Virus record (IMG/VR): IMGVR_UViG_3300032562_000209
Location: 1 to 20,435 of that record
Length of the DNA: 20,435 bases
Strand: one strand, 5' to 3'
DNA from: a virus
Shown piece after piece: positions 7,176 through 14,441 of the stretch (the first letter of the stretch is position 1; every line of letters starts with the position of its first letter). Position numbers and translations under genes: made by a program. The notes beneath the pieces were generated by a model, which was given only the letters and a program-made list of their open reading frames with translations, was not told the DNA's origin and searched no databases.

Positions 7176-7612
7176 CCAATGACGCGACTGTTGCTGTCGC
7201 CGATGCCGTCGTGGGGCTGCTCAATAGCCCGGCCACGGCGACCTTCACGCCATCCTTTACCGCCGTTCGGTCCTACCGGCCCATGTACAGCCTGGAAGAC
7301 CTGAAAACGCTACGGGTGACCGTGGTCCCGCGGGGAATTGCCGAGGAGGCAATCACCCGGACAACGAGCCAGGACGACCCGACCGTGAACGTTGCCGTCC
7401 AGCAATGGTGCTCGAACACCGCCAACGCAACGCTGGACCCGCTGATGGGGCTTGTGGACCAGATCCGCCAGGCCCTGAGGCTGCAAAGGCTCGATTCGCC
7501 ATCGGCCATGTGGATCAAGACCGAGACCAACCCGATCTACTCGGCCGAGCATCTGGACCAGCACAAGGTGTTCACCAGCGTCCTGGCGGTGACGTACCGC
7601 ATCATCCGCTGA
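7172..7612 (+). CDS. Tail terminator / minor tail protein-like
   Basis: A 146-residue soluble protein that overlaps the membrane-protein gene by 4 bases (ATGA). The sequence runs from an N-terminal helix (VAVADAVVGLLNSP) to YRPMYSLEDLKTLRVTVVP, a helix NATLDPLMGLVDQIRQAL, and a final strand pattern FTSVLAVTYRII. This layout and the position between the connector and the tail-tube block fit small tail-terminator or tail-completion proteins (lambda gpU-type role), which cap the tail tube and join it to the head. Assignment rests on size, order and general fold impression, not on a diagnostic motif. Confidence 0.6.
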   Translation: MTNDATVAVADAVVGLLNSPATATFTPSFTAVRSYRPMYSLEDLKTLRVTVVPRGIAEEAITRTTSQDDPTVNVAVQQWCSNTANATLDPLMGLVDQIRQALRLQRLDSPSAMWIKTETNPIYSAEHLDQHKVFTSVLAVTYRIIR

Positions 7613-7619
7613 GGCAACC

Positions 7620-7889
7620 ATGGCCAATCAGACCGTCATGCGAAGGGTCAACGTGACCGCCGACTACGCGCCCCTGTCGGCTGTGCCGCTCGTCGTCAGC
7701 GTGTGCATCTCCTGTCCGCCCGGCAACGGAGCGGCGGTGGAGTTTCTGGGAGATGATGGCTCGGACGTGCCGTGGATTCCCGGGCAGTGGGTTGAGTTCA
7801 GGCATGTGGATCTGTCGCAGATTCAGGTGAAGGGCACGCCTGGCGACACGGTCGTGATCCTGGGTTGGGCCGGCGGCAGCCGCGATTAA
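7620..7889 (+). CDS. Small beta-rich structural protein, unknown function
   Basis: An 89-residue protein seven bases after the tail-terminator-like gene, with GAGG just before the ATG. Alternating hydrophobic residues suggest a small beta sandwich: VNVTADYAPLSAVPLVVSVCISCPP, then VPWIPGQWVEFRHVDLSQIQVKG and DTVVILGWAGG (parts quoted). There is no catalytic motif or membrane helix. Small beta proteins at this place may decorate the virion or the fibre encoded next. I do not recognise a named family. Confidence 0.6.
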   Translation: MANQTVMRRVNVTADYAPLSAVPLVVSVCISCPPGNGAAVEFLGDDGSDVPWIPGQWVEFRHVDLSQIQVKGTPGDTVVILGWAGGSRD

Positions 7890-7898
7890 AGGTGAATC

Positions 7899-9230
7899 AT
7901 GGGTTACACATCCGGTGCTACCGGGACCGTCAACCTCGAACTTGCCCTGGCCATGGGCAACACCGCTCCCGATAGCGACCTTGGGCCGGTCAATGAACTG
8001 TTCGCCGAGAGCTTTGGCGGCGGCAGCAACGGCATCGGTGCCGCCCTGGAGACGCTGCTGGAGGGCAACGGGGTCATTCCCACCATTGAATTCTCCTGGC
8101 CAAGCAGCAGCGACCAATTCCGCGTGGGTATCGGGCAGATGTACGGCTACGGCCAGTTCGTCATGGATGACGTGACCAACAGCATCCGGATGGTCATGGC
8201 CGGACAATACCGCAACGGCAACGAGCTGGTCTGGTTCAACACCGGCGGCAATCCCAGCGTGGTCATGCACAATCTGTACCTGGACACCTACGGCGGTGGG
8301 TCTTCCGAGGTCGGCGAGTATCTGGCCACCCTGGGAAGTAACTTCGACGCCTACGGCGCGGCACAGGACGTGCGCATGTCGCTCAACACCGCCGCCACGG
8401 ATACCAATATATCCGCCGATGGAAGCGGCAATTTGACTGCCACCGATATACACATTGGCTGGGAGTATGGCGTCAATACCACTATGGGTGCAGCCGTTTG
8501 TTCAGGGGGCAGCGGCATGTTCTATTCGACAGGTGACAGCCATGTGTACAAAGACAATAACATAACCAGTGATGGCTATGGCAATATAACCGCTAACCAA
8601 ATAAACGTTTGGGGCAATGGCGTCTTACCCATAATCGTAAACAATGGTGCCGCCAAGGTAGACAACGAAGGCAATGCCACTTTTGCCGACATAACCCTTA
8701 CCGACGTTGGCAGTAGCTTTTCAGTGGCCACAGCCTTTAACGGACTCCAAAACAACGCCGGAAACGGAACCCAATACATGCTATGCGGGGGAAGTGGTTG
8801 CATGTATGTGGATACCAACATAACCACGGACGGGAGCGGAAACCTAAGCGTCAATAACCTTGCATTACGGGGACAAGGGGGTTTATGTTGGATGGATACC
8901 GGCGCTGGCTCAGTTTGGTGCGATGCCAACATCCTGCCGAATGGCGAAGGGTGGCTTAAGTTCACCGGCGGAGGGTCCGGGATCGAGTTCGATGACAGCA
9001 GCAACGGCATCTCGCTGGGCGCGGCCAGCAGACTGAATATGGCGGCGGGCGGCCCCTATTCCTACGGGCGCCTGGCCCTCCCGGACATCTCCCACCAGTC
9101 CACGGTGGAAAACTCCCTGGTCGCCAATACCGCATGGGCGACCCTTGACGAAATCAACAGCAACCTTGTCTTTTCCGTTTTGCTGAGCGACGGGCAAACC
9201 GTGAAACATGGAACCGTCGCACTTTCATAG
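7899..9230 (+). CDS. Fibre-like virion protein with repeated DGxGN units
   Basis: A 443-residue Gly/Asn/Thr-rich protein. From about residue 170 a degenerate unit recurs: NIxxDGSGNLTATDI (D174), DGYGNITANQI (D225), NEGNATFADI (about 255), DGSGNLSVNNL (D311), and a worn copy near 347. Such units are typical of phage fibre shafts and tail-fibre-like proteins, where they build beta-helical or triple-stranded stalks. Residues 1-160 probably form the virion-attachment part and about 380-443 the tip or trimerisation end. The start ATG follows AAGGTGA. The DNA from about 8400 to 8900 is lower in GC and uses ATA codons freely, unlike its flanks. Receptor binding is inferred. Confidence 0.65.
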   Translation: MGYTSGATGTVNLELALAMGNTAPDSDLGPVNELFAESFGGGSNGIGAALETLLEGNGVIPTIEFSWPSSSDQFRVGIGQMYGYGQFVMDDVTNSIRMVMAGQYRNGNELVWFNTGGNPSVVMHNLYLDTYGGGSSEVGEYLATLGSNFDAYGAAQDVRMSLNTAATDTNISADGSGNLTATDIHIGWEYGVNTTMGAAVCSGGSGMFYSTGDSHVYKDNNITSDGYGNITANQINVWGNGVLPIIVNNGAAKVDNEGNATFADITLTDVGSSFSVATAFNGLQNNAGNGTQYMLCGGSGCMYVDTNITTDGSGNLSVNNLALRGQGGLCWMDTGAGSVWCDANILPNGEGWLKFTGGGSGIEFDDSSNGISLGAASRLNMAAGGPYSYGRLALPDISHQSTVENSLVANTAWATLDEINSNLVFSVLLSDGQTVKHGTVALS

Positions 9231-9238
9231 GAGCCTCA

Positions 9239-9535
9239 ATGGCCAGCACGCTTTACAACCCGTTCCTGACTTCCCCAGCCGGACAGCTCGTCCAGGCCCT
9301 TAGCAACCTGGACGCCCAGATCGCCCTCCAGGTCACGCGCATGGTTCAGCAGAGCGAGCAGGCGCTCACCCAGATCACCGCCGCCGTGGCGCGGATCGGC
9401 CTGGCGACGTTCAACGCCGCCCTGGAGGCCAACCAGGCCGGCAGTTCTGCGACCTTCGCCACGCAGTTTGCGGCGGCCGTGGCCAGCGTCCAGGCCCAGG
9501 ATGCCTCGTTCACCTGCGCTCTGCCGACCAAGTAA
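9239..9535 (+). CDS. Small alpha-helical protein, unknown function
   Basis: A 98-residue Ala/Gln-rich protein made almost entirely of helix-forming residues, with long amphipathic stretches (SNLDAQIALQVTRMVQQSEQ and following). AGGAG lies five bases before the ATG, and the stop overlaps the next start (TAATG). It may be a coiled-coil partner or chaperone of the preceding fibre-like protein, because it follows directly in the operon. There is no signal peptide, cysteine cluster or enzyme motif; I do not recognise the family. Confidence 0.6.
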   Translation: MASTLYNPFLTSPAGQLVQALSNLDAQIALQVTRMVQQSEQALTQITAAVARIGLATFNAALEANQAGSSATFATQFAAAVASVQAQDASFTCALPTK

Positions 9536-9933
9536 TGGTCACTATGAAGGCCAAGACCGAGTGGGACCCTCGCGCCGTGAAGGTTGCCCAGAAGCTCGGC
9601 ATGGTCAAGAGCCTGACGCAGGCGGGCGGCGCGATACGCAAGACGGCCCAGCGGCGGATCAAGATCAACCCCAAGCCCTCGCCGCCGGGAACATCGCCCA
9701 ATAGCCGCCAGGGTGCCTTCCGCAACGCCATTCAGTATGCCGTCGACAAGTACCGCATCAGTTGCCTGATTGGACCCAGCGCCGACATCGTGGCGGATGT
9801 CGGCCAGCCCATGGAGTTCGGGGGATTGTTCCGCGGCCAGCACTACCCGGTTCGCCCAACCATGAAGCCGGCTTTGGACATCGTGATGCCTCGGTTGCCG
9901 GAGTTCTGGAAAGATTCAGTCAAAGCTCAGTAG
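9535..9933 (+). CDS. HK97 gp10-like tail completion protein
   Basis: A 132-residue basic protein with the layout of HK97 gp10-like tail-completion proteins: an N-terminal helix (VAQKLGMVKSLTQAGGAIRK), a basic TAQRRIKINPKPSPPGTSP stretch, a middle strand region with IGPSADIVADVGQPMEFGG, and a final RPTMKPALDIVMPRLPEFW. The PSPPG(T)SP and YP-RPTMKPAL patterns are characteristic of that family. These proteins join the tail terminator to the neck. The ATG at 9535 overlaps the previous stop by one base; a second ATG lies three codons in. The tail tube gene follows nine bases later. Confidence 0.75.
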   Translation: MVTMKAKTEWDPRAVKVAQKLGMVKSLTQAGGAIRKTAQRRIKINPKPSPPGTSPNSRQGAFRNAIQYAVDKYRISCLIGPSADIVADVGQPMEFGGLFRGQHYPVRPTMKPALDIVMPRLPEFWKDSVKAQ

Positions 9934-9942
9934 GAGGAAGAC

Positions 9943-10443
9943 ATGTTCGGTGCAAAGTACGGCCTCGATGCGAAACTCTACCTGGCTGTTGGCGCGGGTG
10001 GCTCTGCCGCAACAAACGGCATAGGCATCGGCGGCACCGCCGGCGTGTCCAGCGGCACATCTGCCGGCTGGCTGGAAATGGGCAATGCCAAGACGGTGAC
10101 GCTGAACCTGCAGTCCGGCGAGAGCGACACCACCACCCGGGCCAACAGCGGCTGGAAGGCTTCCGATCCCGTGCTCAAGGAGGCCAGCATCGAATGGGAA
10201 ATGGTCTGGAACACCGGTGACCAGGGTTTTACCCTGATCCAGCAGGCCTACTTCAACAAGAGCATCATCGGCATCGCCGTCATGGACGGGGCCATCAACG
10301 TCTCGGGCAACCAGGGGCTGCTGGCCGACTGCAAGATCCACAACTTCACCCGGGATGAGCCGCTGACCGAGGCGATCACCGTCAAGGTGACGGCCAAGCC
10401 CGCCTATTCCGTGAACGCGCCCACCTGGTACACGGCGGCCTAA
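9943..10443 (+). CDS. Major tail tube protein
   Basis: A 166-residue protein with a strong GGAGG site before its ATG, in the usual place between tail completion and the tail chaperones. It has a Gly/Ser-rich loop near residues 20-45, a strand pattern AKTVTLNLQSGESDTTTRANS and SIEWEMVWNTGDQGF, and the C-terminal EAITVKVTAKPAY typical of tail tube proteins of siphoviruses (parts quoted). These proteins stack as hexameric rings to form the tail tube. The size and the SGWKASDPV-like middle fit. High expression is expected from the strong ribosome binding site. Confidence 0.82.
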   Translation: MFGAKYGLDAKLYLAVGAGGSAATNGIGIGGTAGVSSGTSAGWLEMGNAKTVTLNLQSGESDTTTRANSGWKASDPVLKEASIEWEMVWNTGDQGFTLIQQAYFNKSIIGIAVMDGAINVSGNQGLLADCKIHNFTRDEPLTEAITVKVTAKPAYSVNAPTWYTAA

Positions 10444-10474
10444 GTCTGTCGACACTGGTTGCGAGGAGGACGTT

Positions 10475-10999
10475 GTGACTGCGTTGATCATAGCAGGACT
10501 CTGGCCGGAGTTGGGCGGTACGGCCGAATCGTTGCAGGAGCTGGCCGATAGCCTCCAGGCGGCCTGTCCCGCCGCCAAGGTTCTGGTCCGTCATTGGGAC
10601 GCCGACCTGAACGAACTGATCCAGGTAATCCAGCAACTTGGAGGGCCGTACCTGATCATTGGCCATAGCTTCGGAGGCTCCACTGCCGTCGCATTGTCTG
10701 CCGCATGGGGCCAGAAGATCGACAGGATGATCCTTCTCGATCCGGTCCCGCATGACGATCCGTTGATGGTTCGCACGAAGGTCGAGGACCAATGGGTAGA
10801 CGCCTTTGCCATACCCGAGGCTGTCATTCGGTGTGACTGCTACCTCCGCCACGCCGGGATCATCCCCCCGTACTCGAAGCCCGTTGCTTCGACTTCCAAC
10901 GTGACGAACACCTACATGGACCTGGGCCACTCTGAGTTCTGCTCGAATCCGACCGTCTTGGATCACATTGACTCTGCTGCAAAGGAGTTGTGCGTATGA
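10475..10999 (+). CDS. Alpha/beta hydrolase (lipase/esterase-like) in the tail module
   Basis: A 174-residue protein with a clear nucleophile elbow GHSFGGS (S65) after the strand YLIIGHSF, a following LLDP (D89), and a late GHSEF (H152) that can supply the catalytic histidine. The protein is short for the alpha/beta-hydrolase fold (usually over 200 residues), so the core is minimal. GTG is the start, supported by GAGGAGG five bases upstream. The stop overlaps the chaperone ATG (ATGA). Possible roles are cleavage of an envelope ester or lipid during entry or release, or modification of a virion protein; this is inference. The substrate is unknown. Confidence 0.75.
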   Translation: MTALIIAGLWPELGGTAESLQELADSLQAACPAAKVLVRHWDADLNELIQVIQQLGGPYLIIGHSFGGSTAVALSAAWGQKIDRMILLDPVPHDDPLMVRTKVEDQWVDAFAIPEAVIRCDCYLRHAGIIPPYSKPVASTSNVTNTYMDLGHSEFCSNPTVLDHIDSAAKELCV

Positions 11000-11493
11000 G
11001 GACCTTCAAGGACAACGCCGGCCGCGATTGGACGGTTGCGATCAACGTCGATGTGGTCCAGCGCGTCCGCGACCTGCTCAAACTTGACCTGCTGGGAGTG
11101 CTCGATGGCGAGCTGACCCAGAAGCTCATTGACGACCCAGTGCTACTGTGCAACGTGGTCTACGTCGTCTGCAAGCCGGAAGCCGACGCCAAGAACGTTA
11201 AGGATACCGATTTCGGCCGGGCGATGGCCGGCGATGCCATCGATGCCGCGACGACCACGCTCCTGGAGGAACTGGTTGATTTTTTCCCCAAGTCCAGGAG
11301 GGGGCTGCTCGCCACGGCCCTGAGGAAGCTCAGGGAGGTCGAGCGGAAGGCTGTGGCCCTGGCACAGATGCGGCTGGACGGTCCGGAACTGGACCGCAAG
11401 ATCGACGAGCATCTGAGCGCGCTTGGGACGTCATCTGGCAGTGCGCCGGGGTCCTCGCTCTCCATCCCGGCCCCTTCACCCTCAGGCAGTTGA
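10996..11493 (+). CDS. Tail assembly chaperone, first frame (lambda gpG-like)
   Basis: A 165-residue soluble, charged helical protein just before the tape measure region. The start ATG at 10996 has AAGGAG eight bases upstream and overlaps the hydrolase stop; a GTG two codons earlier is too close to that site. It opens with MRTFKDNAGRDWTVAINV and then a helical DDPVLLCNVVYVVCKPEAD and LLEELVDFFPKSRRGLL part. The last 25 residues are Ser/Pro/Gly-rich and overlap a conserved-looking coding stretch in the -1 frame. Tail assembly chaperones bind the tape measure and are often followed by a second frame reached by -1 frameshifting. Assignment is by position, size and this overlap. Confidence 0.75.
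   Translation: MRTFKDNAGRDWTVAINVDVVQRVRDLLKLDLLGVLDGELTQKLIDDPVLLCNVVYVVCKPEADAKNVKDTDFGRAMAGDAIDAATTTLLEELVDFFPKSRRGLLATALRKLREVERKAVALAQMRLDGPELDRKIDEHLSALGTSSGSAPGSSLSIPAPSPSGS
11412..11492 (+). other. Dual-coding overlap: -1 frame reads as conserved N-terminal part of the second chaperone frame
   Basis: Upstream of the ATG at 11493 the same frame encodes SERAWDVIWQ, then CAGVLALHPG and PFTLRQLMAMT, which looks like genuine protein. The zero frame is Ser/Pro/Gly low-complexity there. No ATG, GTG or TTG start exists in that frame between its upstream stop (11277-11279) and the TTG at 11490. The stretch can therefore be translated only by a -1 shift from the first chaperone. No convincing slippery heptamer was found in 11380-11450. 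Confidence 0.55.
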
Positions 11494-11702
11494 TGGCCAT
11501 GACCAACGCTCGCACGGACGAGGCGTGGAATCACACCTCGGCGGTTCTGGCCATGCTCCACAACGTGAACCGCGGGCAAAACCAAAGTCCGGCCACGCCG
11601 GCGGACTTTCATCCCGGCTCCAAACGGCAGGACACGCTGCCGCCTCTCAAAGTACCTGTGAAATCGTTGCGGGGCATCTTCGTCAAAGAGCCCCACCCCT
11701 GA
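11493..11702 (+). CDS. Tail assembly chaperone second frame (lambda gpT-like extension)
   Basis: From the ATG at 11493 (TGATG overlap with the first frame) this encodes 69 residues: NARTDEAWNHTSAVLAMLHNVNRG, then PADFHPGSK, and a short basic end (parts quoted). The W..T..(L)LA...N pattern followed by DFHP is familiar from small proteins between chaperone and tape measure in many prophages. It lies in the -1 frame relative to the first chaperone, like lambda T relative to G. The convincing coding signal begins about 80 bases before the ATG, so the main product may be a frameshift fusion and not this free-standing protein. Both forms are possible. Confidence 0.6.
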   Translation: MAMTNARTDEAWNHTSAVLAMLHNVNRGQNQSPATPADFHPGSKRQDTLPPLKVPVKSLRGIFVKEPHP

Positions 11703-11734
11703 CGGCAGAACACACCTAATACAAAGGAGATTCC

Positions 11735-12433
11735 ATGCGGACCACCAGGATCATGCTTGTTTCTATCTTCCTCCCGCTGCTCGTTGTCGTAGGTTGCAAC
11801 CTCAGCAGCCCGACCACGACCGCTGATCAGGCGACTATCGCCAGCCTCCAGTCGCAACTGGCTTCCGCCCAGAAGCAGCTCGTGCCGGCAACCCAGGCGG
11901 TCGTTACCGCACAGAATGTCGTGGCGACCCAGCCGACGGCTGATAACAGTACCGCCCTGGCCGCACTCCAGTCGCAGTCTGCGGCGCTGCAGCAGCAGGT
12001 GACCTCGCTCAATGGGCAACTGGCGGCGGCTCAGTCCAAATACCAGGCTGACATGACGGATTTGAAGGCATCGGTAGCAACGAGCGTGACGGCGGCCGTT
12101 GCCGCCGCAGCTCCGGCTGCGCCACCGCCTTGGAACTTACTTATCACCGGCCTAGCCATTCTCGGCGGCGCTATCGCCCACGGGATTCTGACCAAGCCTG
12201 CAAACCAGTCGACGGCCACGAACATGGCTGATTCCGCTGTGTCGGTGGTTCCGTCACTGGTGACAGCGCTCACGGCCAGCAACCAGGCCCACGCCACGAC
12301 CGCCCAGGCGGCGGTGGCTGCCCTTAACGCGGCGACGCCGGCGCTGACGGCGGTGACACCTGCCGCACTGCAACCGGCTGTCGCTCCCGTCGTGGCTGCC
12401 GTTGATGCCGTGGTAGCCCCGAAGGCCACATAA
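11735..12433 (+). CDS. Phage lipoprotein with coiled coil and internal membrane helix, spanin-like candidate
   Basis: A 232-residue Ala/Gln/Thr-rich protein. It opens with a type II signal peptide: positive N-terminus, hydrophobic core, and lipobox VVVGC with C21 as the lipidated cysteine. Residues about 31-110 form a predicted coiled coil (repeats of LQSQLA and LQQQV type). Residues about 134-152 (LLITGLAILGGAIAHGI) are a membrane helix, followed by 75 residues of Ala/Val/Thr-rich helix. N-terminal lipid anchor, helical linker and later membrane helix is the plan of unimolecular spanins, but the long tail after the helix is atypical. The gene lies between chaperones and tape measure, with AAGGAG before the ATG. 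A superinfection-exclusion lipoprotein is the alternative. Confidence 0.65.
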   Translation: MRTTRIMLVSIFLPLLVVVGCNLSSPTTTADQATIASLQSQLASAQKQLVPATQAVVTAQNVVATQPTADNSTALAALQSQSAALQQQVTSLNGQLAAAQSKYQADMTDLKASVATSVTAAVAAAAPAAPPPWNLLITGLAILGGAIAHGILTKPANQSTATNMADSAVSVVPSLVTALTASNQAHATTAQAAVAALNAATPALTAVTPAALQPAVAPVVAAVDAVVAPKAT

Positions 12434-12448
12434 GTCACCGGAGCCCAG

Positions 12449-14440
12449 ATGCCCAGCCAATCCAACATCCGAGCTGGCGGCGCGTTCGTCGAGCTCCTGG
12501 TCAATGATTCCAAGCTGGCCAAGGGTCTGGACGATGCCGGGAAGAAGCTGCGCAAGTTCGGGGATGGCATCGGGGACATAGGCAAGAAGGTCGCCGGCGT
12601 GGGTGCTCTGGTGGCAGCGCCCATGCTGGCTTTTGCCAAGGTCTTCTCCGGGGGCGCTCACGAGATCGAAAAGATGTCTGCCCGCACGGGTATCGGGGTG
12701 GAATCGCTTTCCGCCCTGGGCTATGCCGCCGAAATGAGTGGCGTTGAGATGGAGAGCCTGGCCGGCGGCATCAACAGGATGCAGCGGACCATCGTGGAAG
12801 CCGCCTCGGGCTCGTACGAGGCACAGGAGTCACTGGCCGAGTTGGGGCTGACAGTCAAAGACCTGGATCACCTGTCTCCCGACAAGCAGTTCGCGGTGAT
12901 CGCCGACAAGCTGGCCGCCATCCAGAACCCAACAATCCGCGCTGCGATGGCCATGAAGATCTTCGGCCGCGGCGCTGGTGAACTGCTGCCGCTGTTGTCC
13001 ATGGGCTCCAAGGGCATCGAGCAGTGGATGGAACAGGCCCGGCAGATGGGGCTGACGACCGATCGGAACGCTGTGGAATCGGGTGTGCGGCTGGACCAGG
13101 TGCTCAAGACCCTGTGGATGCAGATGGAGAAGGTCGGCAAGACCATCGGCTCCGCCTTGGCTCCCATGCTCACCAGCCTGGGAAAGAAAGCAGAGCTGAT
13201 CGCGGCGTCGACAATCGCCTGGATCAAGGCCAATAAGCAGGTCGTGATTACCGTCTTCGAGGTCGCTGCCGGGGTAGTTGCCGCCGGGGCTGCCATTATG
13301 GTCCTGGGATATGCCATCTCCGCTCTGGGCACGGTGTTTTCGGCCCTGGGTGCTGTGGTCGGGGTCGTGGTGACGGCCTTCTCAATGGCCGCCGGCGTTA
13401 TTGGGGCGATCCTCACGCCTGTTGGCCTGGTGGTTACTGCCGTGGTTGCCCTGGGGGCGTATGTCGCCGTTGCCAGCGGAGCCGCCGGCAAGGCCCTTCA
13501 GTGGCTGGGCGACAGGTTCACCGACCTTAAGGACTTCGTGGGGGAGGCCTGGGAGGGAATTGCTGACGCCCTGGCATGCGGGGACATCGCCCTGGCCGCG
13601 AAGATCATGTGGCTCACCGTGAAGTTGGTCTGGCAGAAAGGGGTCGCTGGGGTCGAGGATGTCTGGCACGAGTTCCAGGGGTGGCTGGTCAAAGTCGCTG
13701 TCGGCGCCTTCGAGGGGTTCCTGGCAGCCGTCGAGATCGTCTGGCACGGCGTCAAGGTCGCCTGGATTGAGGGCACTGCTTTCATCCGCCGGACCTGGTC
13801 GACGCTCATGGAGTGGCACCAGAAGGCCGTCGAAGGCCTGGCCGAGGCGATGGTGTCGGCCTGGCTATGGGCGCAGGAGAAGACCGGAGCCATCACCCCC
13901 GAGGACAGGCAATTTCAGCAGCAATACGCCGATGAGGACTTTGGCCGCCAATCCAAGGAGTCGGAAGACCAACGGAAGAAACAGCGGGCGGAGGCCGATG
14001 CCGACCTTAAGAAGTCGCGGGATGAGGAATCCAAACGGCACACGGACCGGATGGCGGGCATCGGTCAGGATTACGAAGACATCGCCGCCGCCGTGGACAA
14101 GAACAACGCCGATGCCCGGGCCAAAGCGCAGGCCGACCTGGACAAGGCCCGCCAGGAGTGGAAGGACGCCATCGCGGCCGCCAAGGCGAAAAAGGGCAAG
14201 GGGATGGGTGACAAGGAGCCTCCCAAGGCCCCGCCTGGTCCAGGCGACCTCGATGAATCCCTGGATATCATGCGCCGGAAGGTGGGCGTCATGGGGACGT
14301 TCAATGCCGCCGCCGTGCGGGGATTCGCCAGCGGCAGCAATGATCATGTCGCCAGGGCTGCCAACGCCGCCGAGAAGGTTGCCAAAGGGGTCGGCGACAT
14401 CGCCACGGCCGTGAAGGCGGGCATGAACTTCGGAGCATGA
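12449..14440 (+). CDS. Tail tape measure protein
   Basis: A 663-residue protein that should set tail length and sit inside the tail tube. The N-terminal region has helical GKKLRKFGDGIGDIGKKVAG and ARTGIGVESLSALGYAAEMS, typical of tape measure starts. Residues about 264-347 are almost continuously hydrophobic with Ala/Val/Gly (several membrane-like helices), and about 480-590 are highly charged coiled coil (SKESEDQRKKQRAEADADLK). The end GTFNAAAVRGFASG and the final amphipathic helix are a frequent tape measure C-terminus. At about 1.5 angstrom per residue, the rule of thumb for tape measures, a tail near 100 nm is implied. GGAG precedes the ATG. The chaperone pair lies upstream, with the lipoprotein gene between. 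Confidence 0.9.
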   Translation: MPSQSNIRAGGAFVELLVNDSKLAKGLDDAGKKLRKFGDGIGDIGKKVAGVGALVAAPMLAFAKVFSGGAHEIEKMSARTGIGVESLSALGYAAEMSGVEMESLAGGINRMQRTIVEAASGSYEAQESLAELGLTVKDLDHLSPDKQFAVIADKLAAIQNPTIRAAMAMKIFGRGAGELLPLLSMGSKGIEQWMEQARQMGLTTDRNAVESGVRLDQVLKTLWMQMEKVGKTIGSALAPMLTSLGKKAELIAASTIAWIKANKQVVITVFEVAAGVVAAGAAIMVLGYAISALGTVFSALGAVVGVVVTAFSMAAGVIGAILTPVGLVVTAVVALGAYVAVASGAAGKALQWLGDRFTDLKDFVGEAWEGIADALACGDIALAAKIMWLTVKLVWQKGVAGVEDVWHEFQGWLVKVAVGAFEGFLAAVEIVWHGVKVAWIEGTAFIRRTWSTLMEWHQKAVEGLAEAMVSAWLWAQEKTGAITPEDRQFQQQYADEDFGRQSKESEDQRKKQRAEADADLKKSRDEESKRHTDRMAGIGQDYEDIAAAVDKNNADARAKAQADLDKARQEWKDAIAAAKAKKGKGMGDKEPPKAPPGPGDLDESLDIMRRKVGVMGTFNAAAVRGFASGSNDHVARAANAAEKVAKGVGDIATAVKAGMNFGA

Positions 14441-14441
14441 C

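Noticed and set aside
7602-8453. Minus-strand frame opposite the fibre-like gene
   Set aside because: It spans three genes on the other strand, has no plausible start signal, and its composition reflects the opposite strand.
11280-11286. T-TTT-TTC, a classic -1 slippery heptamer in the correct frame of the first tail chaperone
   Set aside because: A shift here would replace the plausible helical part of the first frame by about 40 Gly/Ala/Arg-rich residues that look non-coding, before reaching the conserved stretch. It cannot be excluded but is unlikely as the working site.
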